A DNA stretch of 64,000 nucleotides. It comes from an uncultured bacterium. GTDB taxonomy: Bacteria; Verrucomicrobiota; Kiritimatiellia; PWTM01. The notes beneath the pieces are model-generated. The model was not told where the DNA came from. It was given only the letters and a program-made list of their open reading frames with translations, and did no database searches. The stretch lies in the NCBI GenBank assembly GCA_938010045.1, contig CALLFZ010000017.1, positions 121,083 to 185,082 of the forward strand, in the 5' to 3' direction. Position 1 is the stretch's first letter; the number at the start of each line of letters is the position of its first letter. A program made the translations under genes and the position numbers. This document shows, one piece after another, positions 26,263 to 36,203 of the stretch.

Positions 26263-27687
26263 TCAGTAGCGGTAATGGTCCGGCTTGTAGGGACCGTCCA
26301 CCGGCACGCCGAGATATTTCGCCTGGCGGGGCGTGAGACGGTCAATTTCGGCACCGAGGTGAGCGAGGTGAAGTCGTGCGACCTCCTCGTCGAGTTTCTT
26401 CGGTAGACAGTACACGCCGATCGGATACTTGCCGGGGTTCGTGAACAGCTCGATCTGCGCGAGCACCTGATTCGTGAAACTGTTCGACATCACGAAACTC
26501 GGATGTCCCGTCGCGCAGCCCAGATTCACCAGCCGCCCTTCCGCCAGCAGCAGAATGCATTTGCCGTCCGGGAACGTAATCTTGTGCACCTGCGGCTTGA
26601 TCTCTTCCCACTTGTACTTGCGAAGCGCTTCCACCTGGATCTCACTGTCGAAGTGCCCGATGTTGCACACGATCGCCTGGTGTTTCATTCGGCGCATATG
26701 CTTCTCGGTGATCACGTCGCAGCAGCCCGTCGCGGTGACGAAGATGTCACCGATTTCGCAGGCGCGGTCCATCGGCATCACCTCGTAGCCCTCCATGGCG
26801 GCCTGAAGTGCGCAGATTGGATCAATCTCGGTGACGATCACGCGTGCGCACTGGCCGCGGAGGCTTTGGCAGGACCCCTTGCCGACGTCGCCATACCCCG
26901 CCACCACCGCGACCTTGCCGGCGATCATGACGTCCGTCGCGCGCATGATCCCGTCCACGAGCGAGTGCCGACAACCATAGATATTGTCGAATTTGGACTT
27001 CGTGACCGAGTCGTTCACATTGAACGCGGGGAAGAGCAGTTTCCCCTCCTGGTGCATCCGATACAGCCGCCGCACTCCGGTTGTCGTCTCCTCGGTGACG
27101 CCTCGGATCTCGCGCACGATGCGGTGGAACCGACCAGGGTCGCGCTTCAGCGAGCGGCGAATCCTCTCCTTCAGTACCCGCTCCTCTTCGCTCTCATACG
27201 GACCGTCTAGGACAGCGGGTTTCTCTTCCGCCTGATAGCCGAGATGGACGAACAGCGTCGCGTCGCCTCCATCGTCGAGGATCATGTTCGGTCCCTGGCC
27301 GTTGCCCCAGTCCAGAATGCGATCGGTGAATTCCCAATACTCCTCGAGCGTCTCCCCCTTGTAGGCGAATACGGGCGTTCCGGCCGCCGCCAGTGCGGCC
27401 GCGGCATGGTCCTGCGTCGAGAAAATGTTGCAACTGGCCCAGCGGACCTTCGCGCCGAGATGCTGAAGCGTTTCGATCAGCATCGCCGTCTGAATGGTCA
27501 TGTGCAACGATCCGCTGATCCGCGCGCCGCGCAGAGGCTTGCTCGAACCATACTTGCGGCGGATCGCCATGAGCCCCGGCATCTCATGTTCCGCCAAGTT
27601 CATCTCGCGCCGGCCAAAATCGGCCAGCGCGAGATCGGCCACGCGGAAGTCGCCGTTCTTCCGAATGCTCGTGCGCGTCTTCATCAT
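26263..27687 (-). CDS. ahcY: Adenosylhomocysteinase (S-adenosylhomocysteine hydrolase)
   Basis: 474 residues, the full bacterial length including the insertion around 180-215. It hydrolyses S-adenosylhomocysteine to adenosine and homocysteine in the cytosol, closing the methylation cycle. Visible signatures: [15 protein letters not shown] near the N-terminus, [13 protein letters not shown] with the catalytic Lys/Asp, the NAD-binding [27 protein letters not shown], and the conserved C-terminal end [12 protein letters not shown] 27687 or 27684 ([12 protein letters not shown]) is the start; AGGA sits just upstream. A sigma-70-like promoter with an overlapping palindrome precedes it. It follows gatB on the same strand but appears to have its own promoter. 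Confidence 0.96.
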   Translation of the reverse strand: MMKTRTSIRKNGDFRVADLALADFGRREMNLAEHEMPGLMAIRRKYGSSKPLRGARISGSLHMTIQTAMLIETLQHLGAKVRWASCNIFSTQDHAAAALAAAGTPVFAYKGETLEEYWEFTDRILDWGNGQGPNMILDDGGDATLFVHLGYQAEEKPAVLDGPYESEEERVLKERIRRSLKRDPGRFHRIVREIRGVTEETTTGVRRLYRMHQEGKLLFPAFNVNDSVTKSKFDNIYGCRHSLVDGIMRATDVMIAGKVAVVAGYGDVGKGSCQSLRGQCARVIVTEIDPICALQAAMEGYEVMPMDRACEIGDIFVTATGCCDVITEKHMRRMKHQAIVCNIGHFDSEIQVEALRKYKWEEIKPQVHKITFPDGKCILLLAEGRLVNLGCATGHPSFVMSNSFTNQVLAQIELFTNPGKYPIGVYCLPKKLDEEVARLHLAHLGAEIDRLTPRQAKYLGVPVDGPYKPDHYRY

Positions 27688-27723
27688 GTCCTGATCGCTC
27701 CGTACCTGCCAGCGGGTGATCGT

Positions 27724-27764
27724 ACTATATGACCCGATCGGTGTCCCCGCAAACCATGCGGGGA
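27724..27764 (-). promoter_or_regulatory. ahcY promoter with palindrome over the -35 element
   Basis: On the minus strand TTGCGG (27747-27752) and TATAGT (27724-27729) are 17 bp apart, placing a transcription start about 30 nt before ahcY. A perfect inverted repeat TCCCCGC-N7-GCGGGGA (27744-27764) covers the -35. It also lies 25 bp after the gatB stop, so it could instead be a gatB terminator hairpin, though no U-tract follows. Confidence 0.45.
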
Positions 27765-27788
27765 TGAGTTCCACACGGCTCCGGCGCG

Positions 27789-29216
27789 TTATCCTGCGTC
27801 CAGTCGTTTGCGCAATTCTGCGGCCGCGAGTTTTGGATTCGCCCGACCTCGGCTGAGCTTCATCACCTGACCAATCAGAAACTGGAGAGCCGCGGCCTTG
27901 CCGGCTCGATACTCGGCTGCGGGGCCCGGATGCTGCGCGATGGCTTGTGCCGCCCATTCGGCGATCGCCGCATCATCGCTGACCTGAGCCAGCCCCTTCG
28001 CGCGGATCACGTCCTCCGGTGAGCCGCCCCGTTCCAGAAGATCGGCAAGAACCTCCTTACCGGCGAGCGCGCTGACCCGCCCCTCCTCCACCGCCGTGAT
28101 CAGTTCGGCTAGCGCGGCGGGTGTCAGCGGGAGGTGGCCGATCGTCGCGCCGCGTTCGCTGAGAAATCGCAGCACTTCCGTCATCACCCAATTCGACACG
28201 GATTTTGGCCGACCGCAAATGCGGACCGTCGCTTCGAAAAAGTCCGCGACCCCTCGGTCCGCCGTCAGCACGCCCGCATCGTATTCCGGCAGCGAATACT
28301 GCGCCACGAACCGCACTCGTCGCGCGGCGGGCAGCTCCGGCAACTCGGCGCGCCAGACCTCGATCTGTTCCGCGGAGAGCTCGATCGGCATCAGATCGGG
28401 CTCGGGAAAATATCGGTAGTCATGCTCCTCCTCCTTCGTGCGCATCGGCTCGGTGACGCCCGCCGCGTCGTTCCAACGCCGCGTCTCCTGTACGATGCGC
28501 CCCCCGGATTCGAGCACGGCGATCTGCCGTCGAATCTCGGCCGCGAGCGCGCGATGGACGCCGCGGAAGGTGTTCAAATTCTTGAGTTCGGTCTTCGTGC
28601 CGAGCGCGCCGTCCTCCCCACGACGCACGCTCACGTTCACATCACAGCGGATGTTGCCCTCCTCGAGATTGCACTCGCTGATCCGGCCGTATTCGAGTAC
28701 GCGCTGAAGCTCCGTGAGGAACTCGTGAGCCTCCTCCGGAGTCCGCAGGTCCGGCTCGGTGACGATCTCCATCAAGGGCGTGCCCGCCCGGTTGAAATCA
28801 ATTCCGCTGGAGTTCCCATAATGCAGGCTCTTGGCCACATCCTCCTCGAGGTGGATCCGTCGCAATCGGATGGAGCGACGCGCGCCCGCCGGGCCGATGT
28901 CCAGCGCGCCGCCCAGGCACAACGGCTGATCGTACTGCGAAATCTGGTAGTTCTTCGGCATGTCCGGATAAAAGTAGTTCTTCCGGTCGAACCGGCTTCG
29001 CGTCGCAATCCGGCACCCGAGCAGCAGACCGGTCATCACGGTCAGCCGGATGGCCTCGAGATTCATTACCGGCATCGCGCCGGGCAGCCCCAGACACACC
29101 GGACACACTTGCGTGTTGGGCGGCGCGCCAAAGGAGGTTGGGCAGCCACAAAACATTTTCGACGCCGTGCGCAGCTGCACGTGCACCTCAAGACCGATGG
29201 CCGCCGTCCAGCTCAT
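27789..29216 (-). CDS. gatB: Asp/Glu-tRNA amidotransferase subunit B
   Basis: 475 residues, standard for GatB. It binds misacylated Glu-tRNA(Gln) or Asp-tRNA(Asn) and phosphorylates the acyl group before amidation. Family signatures are clear: [36 protein letters not shown] with zinc cysteines, [31 protein letters not shown] and the C-terminal YqeY/tail domain ending [19 protein letters not shown] 29216 ([13 protein letters not shown]) overlaps the gatA stop as ATGA; longer starts toward 29474 would lie inside gatA. Its presence with gatA and gatC implies an indirect route to Gln- and/or Asn-tRNA in this organism. Confidence 0.97.
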   Translation of the reverse strand: MSWTAAIGLEVHVQLRTASKMFCGCPTSFGAPPNTQVCPVCLGLPGAMPVMNLEAIRLTVMTGLLLGCRIATRSRFDRKNYFYPDMPKNYQISQYDQPLCLGGALDIGPAGARRSIRLRRIHLEEDVAKSLHYGNSSGIDFNRAGTPLMEIVTEPDLRTPEEAHEFLTELQRVLEYGRISECNLEEGNIRCDVNVSVRRGEDGALGTKTELKNLNTFRGVHRALAAEIRRQIAVLESGGRIVQETRRWNDAAGVTEPMRTKEEEHDYRYFPEPDLMPIELSAEQIEVWRAELPELPAARRVRFVAQYSLPEYDAGVLTADRGVADFFEATVRICGRPKSVSNWVMTEVLRFLSERGATIGHLPLTPAALAELITAVEEGRVSALAGKEVLADLLERGGSPEDVIRAKGLAQVSDDAAIAEWAAQAIAQHPGPAAEYRAGKAAALQFLIGQVMKLSRGRANPKLAAAELRKRLDAG

Positions 29217-30667
29217 GACGGCCGCTCCCGTTCGCGCTCGAATCCGAGTGCCGCGCGCAGCAGCGTGGGCTCTCCCATCGCCGGCCCGATCAACTGCAAC
29301 CCCACCGGGAGTCCGGCGGCCGTCCGGCCCACCGGCACCGAAAGCGCGCAGATGCCCGCCAGGTTCACCGGCACGGTGTAGACATCGCTCAAATACATTT
29401 TGAGGGGATCGTCGAGATGCTCGCCGAGCCGGAATGCTGGCGTCGGCGCCACTGGCCCGGCGATCACGTCGCACCGCTCGAACGCGGCCGCGAAGTCCGC
29501 GCGGATCAGCGTTCGGACCTTCTGGGCGCGCAGATAGTACTGATCATAGTAGCCCGCCGAGAGCGCGTGAGTCCCCAGGATGATGCGACGCTTCACCTCG
29601 AGCCCAAAACCCGCCGCCCGTGTGCGGCCATACATGTCCAAAATCCCATCGGCGGCGACGCGAAGGCCGTACCGGACGCCGTCGTAGCGCGCAAGATTGG
29701 CCGACGCCTCCGCCGTGGCAATGAGATAATAGGCCGCTACCGCGTATCGTGTATGCGGCAATCGGATCTCCACTGCCTGGGCGCCCAGCTCGGTCGCGCG
29801 CCGAAGAGCAGCGCGGGTCAGTCGCTCGACCTCGGGATCCAGCCCGGCCACGAAATACTCCGCCGGCACTCCAATGCGCAGGCCCCGCAGATCCGCCGCG
29901 CCGACGCGCATCAGCGCCGCTTCGGCGGCCAGCCCCGGTACATCGAGGGTGGTTGAATCCCGCGGATCACGGCCCGCGATCACGTCCAGTAGCAGCGCCG
30001 CATCTCGCACCGACTTCGTGAGCGGACCGATTTGATCCAGCGAGGACGCGTACGCGACCAGCCCGTATCGCGACACCCGGCCGTAGGTCGGCTTGAACCC
30101 CACGCAACCGCAAAAGGACGCCGGCTGCCGGATCGAACCGCCCGTGTCGCTCCCGAGCGCCGCGATCGCGAGATCCGCCGCCACGGCTGCCGCCGACCCG
30201 CCGCTCGACCCCCCCGCCACATGCTCGGCCGACCACGGATTCCGTACCGGGCCGTACACCGAGGTCTCTGTGCTGGACCCCATCGCGAATTCGTCGAGGT
30301 TCAGTCGGCCCAACAGGATCGCGCCGGCGGCACGCAACCGCGCCGCCACCGTCGAATCGTACGGCGAACGATAGCCCTGAAGAATGCGCGAAGCGCACGT
30401 GCACGGCTCGCCGCGCACCGCAATGTTGTCCTTCACACCGATCGGCACGCCCAGCAACGGTGAGAACTCCCCACGCGCGCGCCGCTCATCCGCCGCACGT
30501 GCCTCCTCCAGCGCAGCCTCCGCATTGACCGAAACGTAGGCGTTCAGCTCGCGGTTGCGGCGCTCAATCGCGCTGAGCACGGATTCGACCACCTCGCGCG
30601 ACGACACCTCACGCGACGCCAGCCGATCGCGCGTCTCCGTCAGCGTCCACTGCGCGGGACTGCTCAT
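29213..30667 (-). CDS. gatA: Asp/Glu-tRNA amidotransferase subunit A (amidase)
   Basis: 484 residues. This is the amidase that releases ammonia from glutamine. The Ser-cisSer-Lys triad lies in [13 protein letters not shown] (Lys), [16 protein letters not shown] (cis-Ser and nucleophile) and the Gly/Ser-rich [35 protein letters not shown] near the C-terminus is also diagnostic. ATG 30667 ([13 protein letters not shown]) is chosen; a GTG at 30676 overlapping the gatC stop (GTGA) would add three residues and is possible. Central gene of the leftward gatC-gatA-gatB operon, with overlapping junctions that keep subunit stoichiometry. Confidence 0.96.
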   Translation of the reverse strand: MSSPAQWTLTETRDRLASREVSSREVVESVLSAIERRNRELNAYVSVNAEAALEEARAADERRARGEFSPLLGVPIGVKDNIAVRGEPCTCASRILQGYRSPYDSTVAARLRAAGAILLGRLNLDEFAMGSSTETSVYGPVRNPWSAEHVAGGSSGGSAAAVAADLAIAALGSDTGGSIRQPASFCGCVGFKPTYGRVSRYGLVAYASSLDQIGPLTKSVRDAALLLDVIAGRDPRDSTTLDVPGLAAEAALMRVGAADLRGLRIGVPAEYFVAGLDPEVERLTRAALRRATELGAQAVEIRLPHTRYAVAAYYLIATAEASANLARYDGVRYGLRVAADGILDMYGRTRAAGFGLEVKRRIILGTHALSAGYYDQYYLRAQKVRTLIRADFAAAFERCDVIAGPVAPTPAFRLGEHLDDPLKMYLSDVYTVPVNLAGICALSVPVGRTAAGLPVGLQLIGPAMGEPTLLRAALGFERERERPS

Positions 30668-30672
30668 CAGCG

Positions 30673-30951
30673 TCACTCAATGATCGGCGGCACGACAAAG
30701 AGGCCGTCGCGCGCCGCGGGCGCATTGCTCAGCACGTCCCCGCGTGAGAGTCCCGGGGCTACCTCGTCCGGCCGGAACACGTTGGCCACCGGCATCGCGT
30801 GAGCCGTTGGCTCAACCGCCTGGAGGTCCAGCTCCGAAAGCTGGTTCACGTACTCGAGAATTCGCCCCAGATCCCGCGCGATTCGCTCCGCCGTCGCCTC
30901 GTCCAGATGCAGACGTGCAAGATGTGCCACGCGCTGGACTTCGGCGCGCAT
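30673..30951 (-). CDS. gatC: Asp/Glu-tRNA amidotransferase subunit C
   Basis: 92 residues, normal for GatC, which wraps around GatA and stabilises the GatAB complex. The N-terminal helices match the family ([19 protein letters not shown], then [15 protein letters not shown]), followed by [19 protein letters not shown] and the conserved ending with [13 protein letters not shown] 30951 lacks a strong ribosome-binding site; a GTG about 14 codons upstream ([13 protein letters not shown]) is an alternative. First gene of gatCAB; its divergent neighbour is DUF1080 no. 2. Confidence 0.93.
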   Translation of the reverse strand: MRAEVQRVAHLARLHLDEATAERIARDLGRILEYVNQLSELDLQAVEPTAHAMPVANVFRPDEVAPGLSRGDVLSNAPAARDGLFVVPPIIE

Positions 30952-31100
30952 CGTCTCGATGGTGGTTGGTGAGCCTGGAGTCGTCACGACAGCGCGGCGC
31001 AGTCTACGGAGCCGCCCGGCCGATCGCAAGCCGACCGGCAGGCGCGTGGCGCGCCCCTCCGCCGCTCGCCCCGGCGAATGGCCCCCCGGCCGCTTCTCGG

Positions 31101-31149
31101 TCCAACGCTGGGAACCAAACCCCAAGGAACGTCCAAGCCTTGGACGTTC
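31101..31149 (+). promoter_or_regulatory. Palindrome pair before DUF1080 no. 2
   Basis: TCCAAGCCTTGGA (31132-31144) sits inside a longer perfect inverted repeat with 11-bp arms (31127-31149). A second copy with two mismatches, TCCAACGCTGGGA, lies at 31101-31113, 31 bp upstream. The spacing matches the pair before DUF1080 no. 1 (32 bp). The site is also in the gatC upstream region, but the shared element points to DUF1080 control. Confidence 0.55.
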
Positions 31150-31215
31150 GGTCCGCAACGGCTTGCGTTCCCGCCATTCGAGCTCGATCATGCGATCATC
31201 CCATGGAGGTTGACC

Positions 31216-31890
31216 ATGGCGCGTCGGATGTTGGTCACGAGCTGGATCGTATGGACGGCCAGCTGGGCCGTCGCTGCGGATGGGTGGACGAACCTGTTCG
31301 ATGGCGCCACCTTACATGGGTGGACGCAGCTCAACGGCACGGCGACCTACCGTGTCGAACACGGCGCGATCGTGGGCCGCACCACCGAAGGCAGCCCCAA
31401 CTCGTTCCTGTGCACCACCCGCGACTTCGCGAACTTCGAGCTCGAGTTCGAGGTGAAACTCGATTGCGGTTTGAACTCGGGCGTGCAGATTCGTTCCAAG
31501 ACGAAAGCCGTGGCGACGGGCACCGGCCGCACCGACCCGCCGGGCCGCGTGTACGGACCGCAGGTCGAAATCGAGTGCAGCGGACCGAAGGGCGCGGAAG
31601 CCGGCTATATCTACGGCGAGGCAACCGGCCGCGGCTGGCTGACCCCGAAGGAGCGCTTGATCCCGCACAAACATTTCCGCGACAACGAGTGGAACCGCTA
31701 CCGTATTGTCGCGAACGGTCCGCGCATCCAAACCTGGATCAATGGCGAGCTGGTCGAGGACCTCGTGGACGAGGCGATATTCGAAACCCACCCCACCGGG
31801 TTCATCGGCCTACAGGTGCACAGCGTCCCGAAGGGCGCTGGGCCCTACGAAGTGCGCTGGCGCAACCTTCGTCTGCGCGAGATCCAGTAG
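31216..31890 (+). CDS. Secreted DUF1080-domain protein no. 2 (3-keto-disaccharide hydrolase-like)
   Basis: 224 residues. A signal peptide (MARRMLVTSWIVWTASWAVA, cleavage before ADGW) precedes one complete DUF1080 domain: WTNLFDGATLHGWTQLN, VEHGAIVGRTTEGSPNSFL, FELEFEVKLDCGLNSGVQIRS, GPQVEIEC, HKHFRDNEWNRYRIVANG and TGFIGLQVHSV. Members of PF06439 are jelly-roll proteins acting on glycosides, including hydrolysis of 3-keto sugars. ATG 31216 has GGAGGT at ideal distance. It converges with oxidoreductase 3, their stops about 27 bp apart, which suggests the two functions are linked. It shares the paired-palindrome leader with DUF1080 no. 1. Confidence 0.92.
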   Translation: MARRMLVTSWIVWTASWAVAADGWTNLFDGATLHGWTQLNGTATYRVEHGAIVGRTTEGSPNSFLCTTRDFANFELEFEVKLDCGLNSGVQIRSKTKAVATGTGRTDPPGRVYGPQVEIECSGPKGAEAGYIYGEATGRGWLTPKERLIPHKHFRDNEWNRYRIVANGPRIQTWINGELVEDLVDEAIFETHPTGFIGLQVHSVPKGAGPYEVRWRNLRLREIQ

Positions 31891-31917
31891 TCGGCCGCGC
31901 TGGTCTCCCGCAGCGGC

Positions 31918-33243
31918 TCAGACACGCCACGGCGCGCGGTAGTCCCGCGTGAGCCACTCGGCCCGACCCGTGCCGGCCGCAAATTGCAACCGTTCGGGAT
32001 CCCAGCGGATCACCTGCCGGTGGTAGTAGGCCAAGTTCATCAGATGGCAGCAGATTGCGCTGCGCGCCCCGACGATCTCGCTCGTGATCGGCTTGCCCCG
32101 ATCCTTCATACGTGCCAGGAAGTCATCGCTGTGGGACTTACTTTCGTACAGGCGGATCTTCGCGTCGGCGAGGAACATTTTCTCTGCCTTCGCGACCTCG
32201 GCGGCGCATGAGGTCTTCTCGCGGTTCGAGGAGGCCACCGTTTCGCCCTTGATGATGAGCTCGAACTTGCCGCGGTTGACCTTGACCTCGCCGTCCGAGC
32301 CGAAGAAGTGCACCCCGAAGCCGTCCTTGTGGATCACGCGAACACCGTTCGCGTAGATCAGGGTCGCGCCCCGCTTCGCATTCGGCGACTCCGGCGGCCG
32401 CACCTCGACCGGCCCGCTCTCGTCCATGCCCAGCCCCCACTGGGCAATGTCGAGGTGATGGGCGCCCCAGTCCGTCACCATTCCGCCACCATATTCACGG
32501 TACTTTCGCCAATTTGGGAAGTGGTCGTGCAGACCGCGCGGGCTGAGCACGGAATTGTACGGCCGCATCGGCGCGGGGCCCAGCCACAGATTCCAATCCA
32601 GCCCCGGCTCCTCCGGCTCTGCCGGCAGATCGCACGGCACACCCGGGTCACCGAAACTGCACTCCACGCGATCGATCGTTCCGATCACGCCGTTGCGCAC
32701 CAGTTCGCAGGCGATCCGAAACTCCTTCGATGAGCGCTGCATGGACCCCGTCTGCAACACCCGGCGGTGCTGCGCGACGGCCTTCATCACCTCGATCGCT
32801 TCATGGATGTTGTGCGTGAGCGGCTTCTCGCAGTAGACGTCGCGTCCAGATCGCACGGACTCTAGAATCAGGATCGCATGCCAGTGATCCGGCGTCGCGA
32901 TGCAGATGGCGTCGAGATCCTTCCGCGCGAGCAGATCCCGGAAGTCGTTGTAGCCGGTGACGTCCGGCACGCCGAGATCCCGGTGGTTCTCGTAAAACTT
33001 TTTTGCCGTGGCCACCGCGTGCTCGCGACGGGTTGTGTCCACATCGCACACCGCGAGCACTTGGGTCCGCCACATGAAATTGCCGAGCAGCGAGCGCGAC
33101 TGCTTGCCCATGCCGATGAAGCCCATGGTCGTTCGCCCGCTCGGCGCCGCTGCGGAGAACAGGCGGGCCGGCAGCACCAACGGAGCCGCAGCCACGGCGG
33201 TGCGCAGAAACTTGCGACGGCTCAGACGTCCACGTTCGTTCAT
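31918..33243 (-). CDS. Tat-exported Gfo/Idh/MocA-family oxidoreductase 3
   Basis: 441 residues. Tat signal at the N-terminus (LSRRKFLRTAVAAAPLVLPA), then the Rossmann fold from TTMGFIGMGKQSRSLL. ATPDHWHAILI (about 125) and YCEKPLTHNIHEA (about 145) give the family motifs with intact EKP. The C-terminal domain has YGGGMVTDWGAHHLDIAQWGLGMDESGP, the PVC-type secreted form. It likely oxidises a sugar in the periplasm. ATG 33243 has GGAGGT. A sigma-70-like promoter lies at 33273-33301. It follows the bcp gene on the same strand and converges with DUF1080 no. 2. Confidence 0.93.
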   Translation of the reverse strand: MNERGRLSRRKFLRTAVAAAPLVLPARLFSAAAPSGRTTMGFIGMGKQSRSLLGNFMWRTQVLAVCDVDTTRREHAVATAKKFYENHRDLGVPDVTGYNDFRDLLARKDLDAICIATPDHWHAILILESVRSGRDVYCEKPLTHNIHEAIEVMKAVAQHRRVLQTGSMQRSSKEFRIACELVRNGVIGTIDRVECSFGDPGVPCDLPAEPEEPGLDWNLWLGPAPMRPYNSVLSPRGLHDHFPNWRKYREYGGGMVTDWGAHHLDIAQWGLGMDESGPVEVRPPESPNAKRGATLIYANGVRVIHKDGFGVHFFGSDGEVKVNRGKFELIIKGETVASSNREKTSCAAEVAKAEKMFLADAKIRLYESKSHSDDFLARMKDRGKPITSEIVGARSAICCHLMNLAYYHRQVIRWDPERLQFAAGTGRAEWLTRDYRAPWRV

Positions 33244-33272
33244 GATGACCTCCATGGTTGGTATGGTCGCGT

Positions 33273-33301
33273 ATGATAACGTGCCGGACGGTGAAGTCCA
33301 A
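33273..33301 (-). promoter_or_regulatory. Probable sigma-70 promoter of oxidoreductase 3
   Basis: On the minus strand TTGGAC (33296-33301) and TATCAT (33273-33278) are separated by 17 bp. The inferred transcript start is about 25 nt before the ATG at 33243. It suggests transcription independent of the upstream bcp gene. Confidence 0.45.
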
Positions 33302-33388
33302 CGCCCCGAACCGCGCACGTCCGCAGAGGTATGGTGCCGGCGGCCGCTGAACGGCCGCCGAGTGTGAGCCGTCGCCGGCCGACCGCAC

Positions 33389-33853
33389 TCAGTCGGCCCG
33401 AATCGCCTCCAGCGCGTTCGGGACGGTTTCCTCGGGTTTGATCGGAATCCACGCGGCGAGCACCTGCCCGCGTTCGCCAATCAAAAACGCCGATCGAACG
33501 ATGCCGAAGTAGGACTTGCCGTACATGCGCTTTTCGCCCCAGGCCCCATAGGCCTCCGCCACCGTGTGATCGGGATCCGAGAGCAGCGGAAAACCCAACC
33601 GATATTTCGTATCGAACTTCGACTGTGCCGCCGGCGGATCCGGGCTGACGCCGAGTACGACGATGCCGGCACGCTGAAGCTCGGCCATCGAATCTCGAAC
33701 CGAACAGGCCTGTTTCGTGCAGCCGGGCGTGTCGGCCTTGGGATAGAAGTAGACCAGAACCTTCCGTCCTCGAAACTCCTGCAACGACACGATGTGGCCG
33801 TTCTGGTCGCTCAGTTGAAACGGCGGCGCCATCTGGCCGGGTGTCACGCTCAT
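33389..33853 (-). CDS. bcp: Thioredoxin-dependent peroxiredoxin (BCP/PrxQ)
   Basis: 154 residues, the usual length. It reduces hydroperoxides in the cytosol using thioredoxin. The start MSVTPGQMAPPFQLSDQNG is typical; VLVYFYPKADTPGCTKQACSVRD contains the peroxidatic Cys (about 45) and the resolving Cys five residues later, the atypical 2-Cys PrxQ pattern. VSPDPPAAQSKFDTKYRLGFPLLSDPDHTVAEAYGAW is also diagnostic. ATG 33853 has GGAG about 9 nt upstream; longer in-frame starts overlap the divergent NIPSNAP gene. The gap to oxidoreductase 3 is about 145 bp and contains that gene's promoter. Confidence 0.95.
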   Translation of the reverse strand: MSVTPGQMAPPFQLSDQNGHIVSLQEFRGRKVLVYFYPKADTPGCTKQACSVRDSMAELQRAGIVVLGVSPDPPAAQSKFDTKYRLGFPLLSDPDHTVAEAYGAWGEKRMYGKSYFGIVRSAFLIGERGQVLAAWIPIKPEETVPNALEAIRAD

Positions 33854-33988
33854 GTCATCATCTCCGGAAGAACGCTGGCACAATGTACACGCAACCGGCC
33901 GACCTGCAAGGACCGCCACGAACGCCCCGGAACGGGTTGCAGGACCGCCGCGAACGTCGTAGAAGCCGGAGGTGTCACGGAGGTGTCC

Positions 33989-34780
33989 ATGAAACGAGTT
34001 CGCATGTTCGTGATCCTGACCGCGGCATCGGCGTTGTGCGCCGGTTCCGGACGCACTGAAGAGCGGCAAGTGATTGAGCTTCGAACGTATCACTTTTCCT
34101 CGCCCCACCGCCTCGAGTCATTCGCCGGCTTTGCGGCCGACGCACTCGCGCCGGCGTTGCGGCGGCTCGGTTGTGCGCCCATCGGCATCTTTCGGGCTCG
34201 CGCATCGGACAATCCCAACCTTGCTTCGGACACCAACCTCGAGCTCCGCATCTACATCGTGATCCCCCACCCGGACGCATCCTCGGCAGTGACGCTCGAC
34301 GAGCGCCTCGCCGCCGATGCCGCCTATCGGGCGGCGGAGATCCACGCGCTCGCCGCTCCACTCAACGATCCGGTCTACCTTCGCCGCGACACACAATTAC
34401 TGCGTGGGTTTCGGATGTGCCCGCGAGTACGCGCGCCGGTTCGTGGCCCCGATCGCGTCGCCCAGCTCCGCATCTATGAAAGCCACAATGAGGACCGCGC
34501 GCGCTGGAAGGTGCACATGTTCGATGACGGCGGCGAACTCGCCATCTTCGAACGGGTCGGCCTGAACCCGGTCCTGTTCGGCGCCTCGATTGCCGGCCAA
34601 CGCCTACCGAACCTGGTCTATATGTTGGCGTTCGACTCGCGGGAGCAGCTCGACGTGGCCTGGGCGAAATTCCGCTCCGACCCGGCTTGGCTGAAGCTCA
34701 AAGACGATTCGACCTACGCCGATACCGTTTCGCACATTGTGAGCATCATTCTGCGACCGCTGGCAGGCTCGGACATCTGA
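33989..34780 (+). CDS. Secreted NIPSNAP-family protein
   Basis: 263 residues. A signal peptide (MKRVRMFVILTAASALCAGS) precedes two NIPSNAP ferredoxin-like domains: the first starts QVIELRTYHFSSPHRLESF, the second VAQLRIYESHNEDRARWKVHMF with PVLFGASIAGQRLPNLVYMLAFDS. In PVC genomes such proteins commonly sit beside oxidoreductase genes; their biochemical role is not established. ATG 33989 is preceded by two GGAGGT boxes (33969-33986). Divergent from bcp by 135 bp; convergent with xylA. Confidence 0.88.
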   Translation: MKRVRMFVILTAASALCAGSGRTEERQVIELRTYHFSSPHRLESFAGFAADALAPALRRLGCAPIGIFRARASDNPNLASDTNLELRIYIVIPHPDASSAVTLDERLAADAAYRAAEIHALAAPLNDPVYLRRDTQLLRGFRMCPRVRAPVRGPDRVAQLRIYESHNEDRARWKVHMFDDGGELAIFERVGLNPVLFGASIAGQRLPNLVYMLAFDSREQLDVAWAKFRSDPAWLKLKDDSTYADTVSHIVSIILRPLAGSDI

Positions 34781-34846
34781 CCGTTAGGTCGGTGGCGGAA
34801 CGCCGGATCCGCACCCGCATGACCGGCGCTCCGCCCCTGCGGCCGA

Positions 34847-36175
34847 TTACAGATACTGGCTCAGAATGAGCTCGTAGAGCTCTTGTTTTCCGCTGACTTG
34901 CTTCGGCTCTCCCTGGCTCATCGCGATGCGGTGCAGGTCTTCAAGCGTGAGCTTGCCCTTCTCGAACTTCGCGCCGGCGCCGGAATCGAACGAGGCATAG
35001 CGCTCGTTCCGCATCTTGAGGTAGGGGGACGTCCGCAAAATCTCATCCGCCACGATCAGCGCGCGAGCGAACGCATCCATCCCCGTGATGTGGGCGATGA
35101 CCATGTCCTCCAGGTCGGTCGAGTTGCGGCGCACCTTCGCGTCGAAGTTGATGCCGCCGGTCTTGAAACCGCCCGCAGGAAGGATGACGAGCATGGCCTC
35201 GACCAGCTCGTACAGGTTCACCGGAAACTGGTCGGTGTCCCAGCCGTTTTGGTAATCGCCGCGGTTGGCGTCAATGCTGCCGAGCATGCCCGCATCGGCG
35301 GCGACCTGCAGTTCGTGCTGGAATGAGTGATTCGCGAGAGTGGCATGGTTGACCTCGATGTTCAGCTTGAAGTCCTTGTCGAGGCCGTGGTGCCGCAGAA
35401 AACCGATGACGGTGGCGGCGTCGAAATCGTATTGGTGCTTGGAAGGCTCCATCGGCTTCGGCTCGATGAGCAGCGTGCCTTTCCATCCCTGCGACCGTGC
35501 GTAGTCGCGCGCCATCGCCAGAAACCGGCCCATATGTTCCAGCTCGCGCTTCATGTCCGTGTTGAGGAGGCTCATGTAACCCTCGCGCCCCCCCCAAAAC
35601 ACGTAGTTCGCGCCACCGAGCTCGATCGTGATGTCCAACGCCATCTTCACCTGCGCACCGGCCCGCGCAACGACCGCGAAATCGGGGTTCGTCGCCGCGC
35701 CGTTCATGTATCGCGGATGGCTGAACAGGTTGGCGGTGCCCCAGAGCAGTTTCACGCCTGAGGCCTTCTGCTTCGCCTTCGCGTACTCGACCATCACTTG
35801 GAGCCGCCGCTCGCTCTCAGCGAGCGTATCGCCCTCCTCGACGAGGTCGTAGTCATGGAAGCAGTAGAAGGGGATGCCCAGCTTCGTCGCGAACTCAAAG
35901 CAAGCGTCCATCTTGTCCTTGGCCCGCTGAATCGGATCGGTCGCGGTCAGCCACGGAAGCCGGCGGGTGGGCGCGCCAAAGGGGTCGCCGCCGGTGCCAC
36001 AGAACGAGTGCCAGTAGGCGACGGCAAATCGCAAATGCTCGCGCAGCTTCTTGCCGGCCACGACCTTCTCCTCGTCGTACCATCGGAAGGCCAGCGGATT
36101 CCGCGAATCCGGCCCCTCATACTGAATCTTGCTAATGCCCTTGAAGAATTCCCGATCTCCGATCAGCACCTTCAT
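34847..36175 (-). CDS. xylA: Xylose isomerase
   Basis: 442 residues, the class II length. It interconverts xylose and xylulose (or glucose and fructose) in the cytosol with two divalent metals. Key motifs: [14 protein letters not shown] (catalytic His), [55 protein letters not shown] (metal Glu), [21 protein letters not shown] and [23 protein letters not shown] 36175 has GGGGAG at good spacing. A promoter and an inverted repeat precede it. No xylulokinase or transporter gene is adjacent. It is the only unambiguously cytosolic sugar-catabolism enzyme in the carbohydrate part of the window. Confidence 0.97.
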   Translation of the reverse strand: MKVLIGDREFFKGISKIQYEGPDSRNPLAFRWYDEEKVVAGKKLREHLRFAVAYWHSFCGTGGDPFGAPTRRLPWLTATDPIQRAKDKMDACFEFATKLGIPFYCFHDYDLVEEGDTLAESERRLQVMVEYAKAKQKASGVKLLWGTANLFSHPRYMNGAATNPDFAVVARAGAQVKMALDITIELGGANYVFWGGREGYMSLLNTDMKRELEHMGRFLAMARDYARSQGWKGTLLIEPKPMEPSKHQYDFDAATVIGFLRHHGLDKDFKLNIEVNHATLANHSFQHELQVAADAGMLGSIDANRGDYQNGWDTDQFPVNLYELVEAMLVILPAGGFKTGGINFDAKVRRNSTDLEDMVIAHITGMDAFARALIVADEILRTSPYLKMRNERYASFDSGAGAKFEKGKLTLEDLHRIAMSQGEPKQVSGKQELYELILSQYL

Positions 36176-36203
36176 CGTCGCTCCCCTTGCGTCTCTGCTT
36201 GAA

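Noticed and set aside
27688..27788. SAH or SAM riboswitch before ahcY
   Set aside because: I looked for the conserved core of known SAH and SAM riboswitches and see only a simple hairpin and promoter hexamers.
28134..29381. 415-codon plus-strand frame over gatB
   Set aside because: Shadow of gatB/gatA; no recognisable motif.
33389..33853. Longer start for bcp (to 34108)
   Set aside because: Would overlap the divergent NIPSNAP gene and add an unconserved tail; ATG 33853 starts the typical PrxQ N-terminus.
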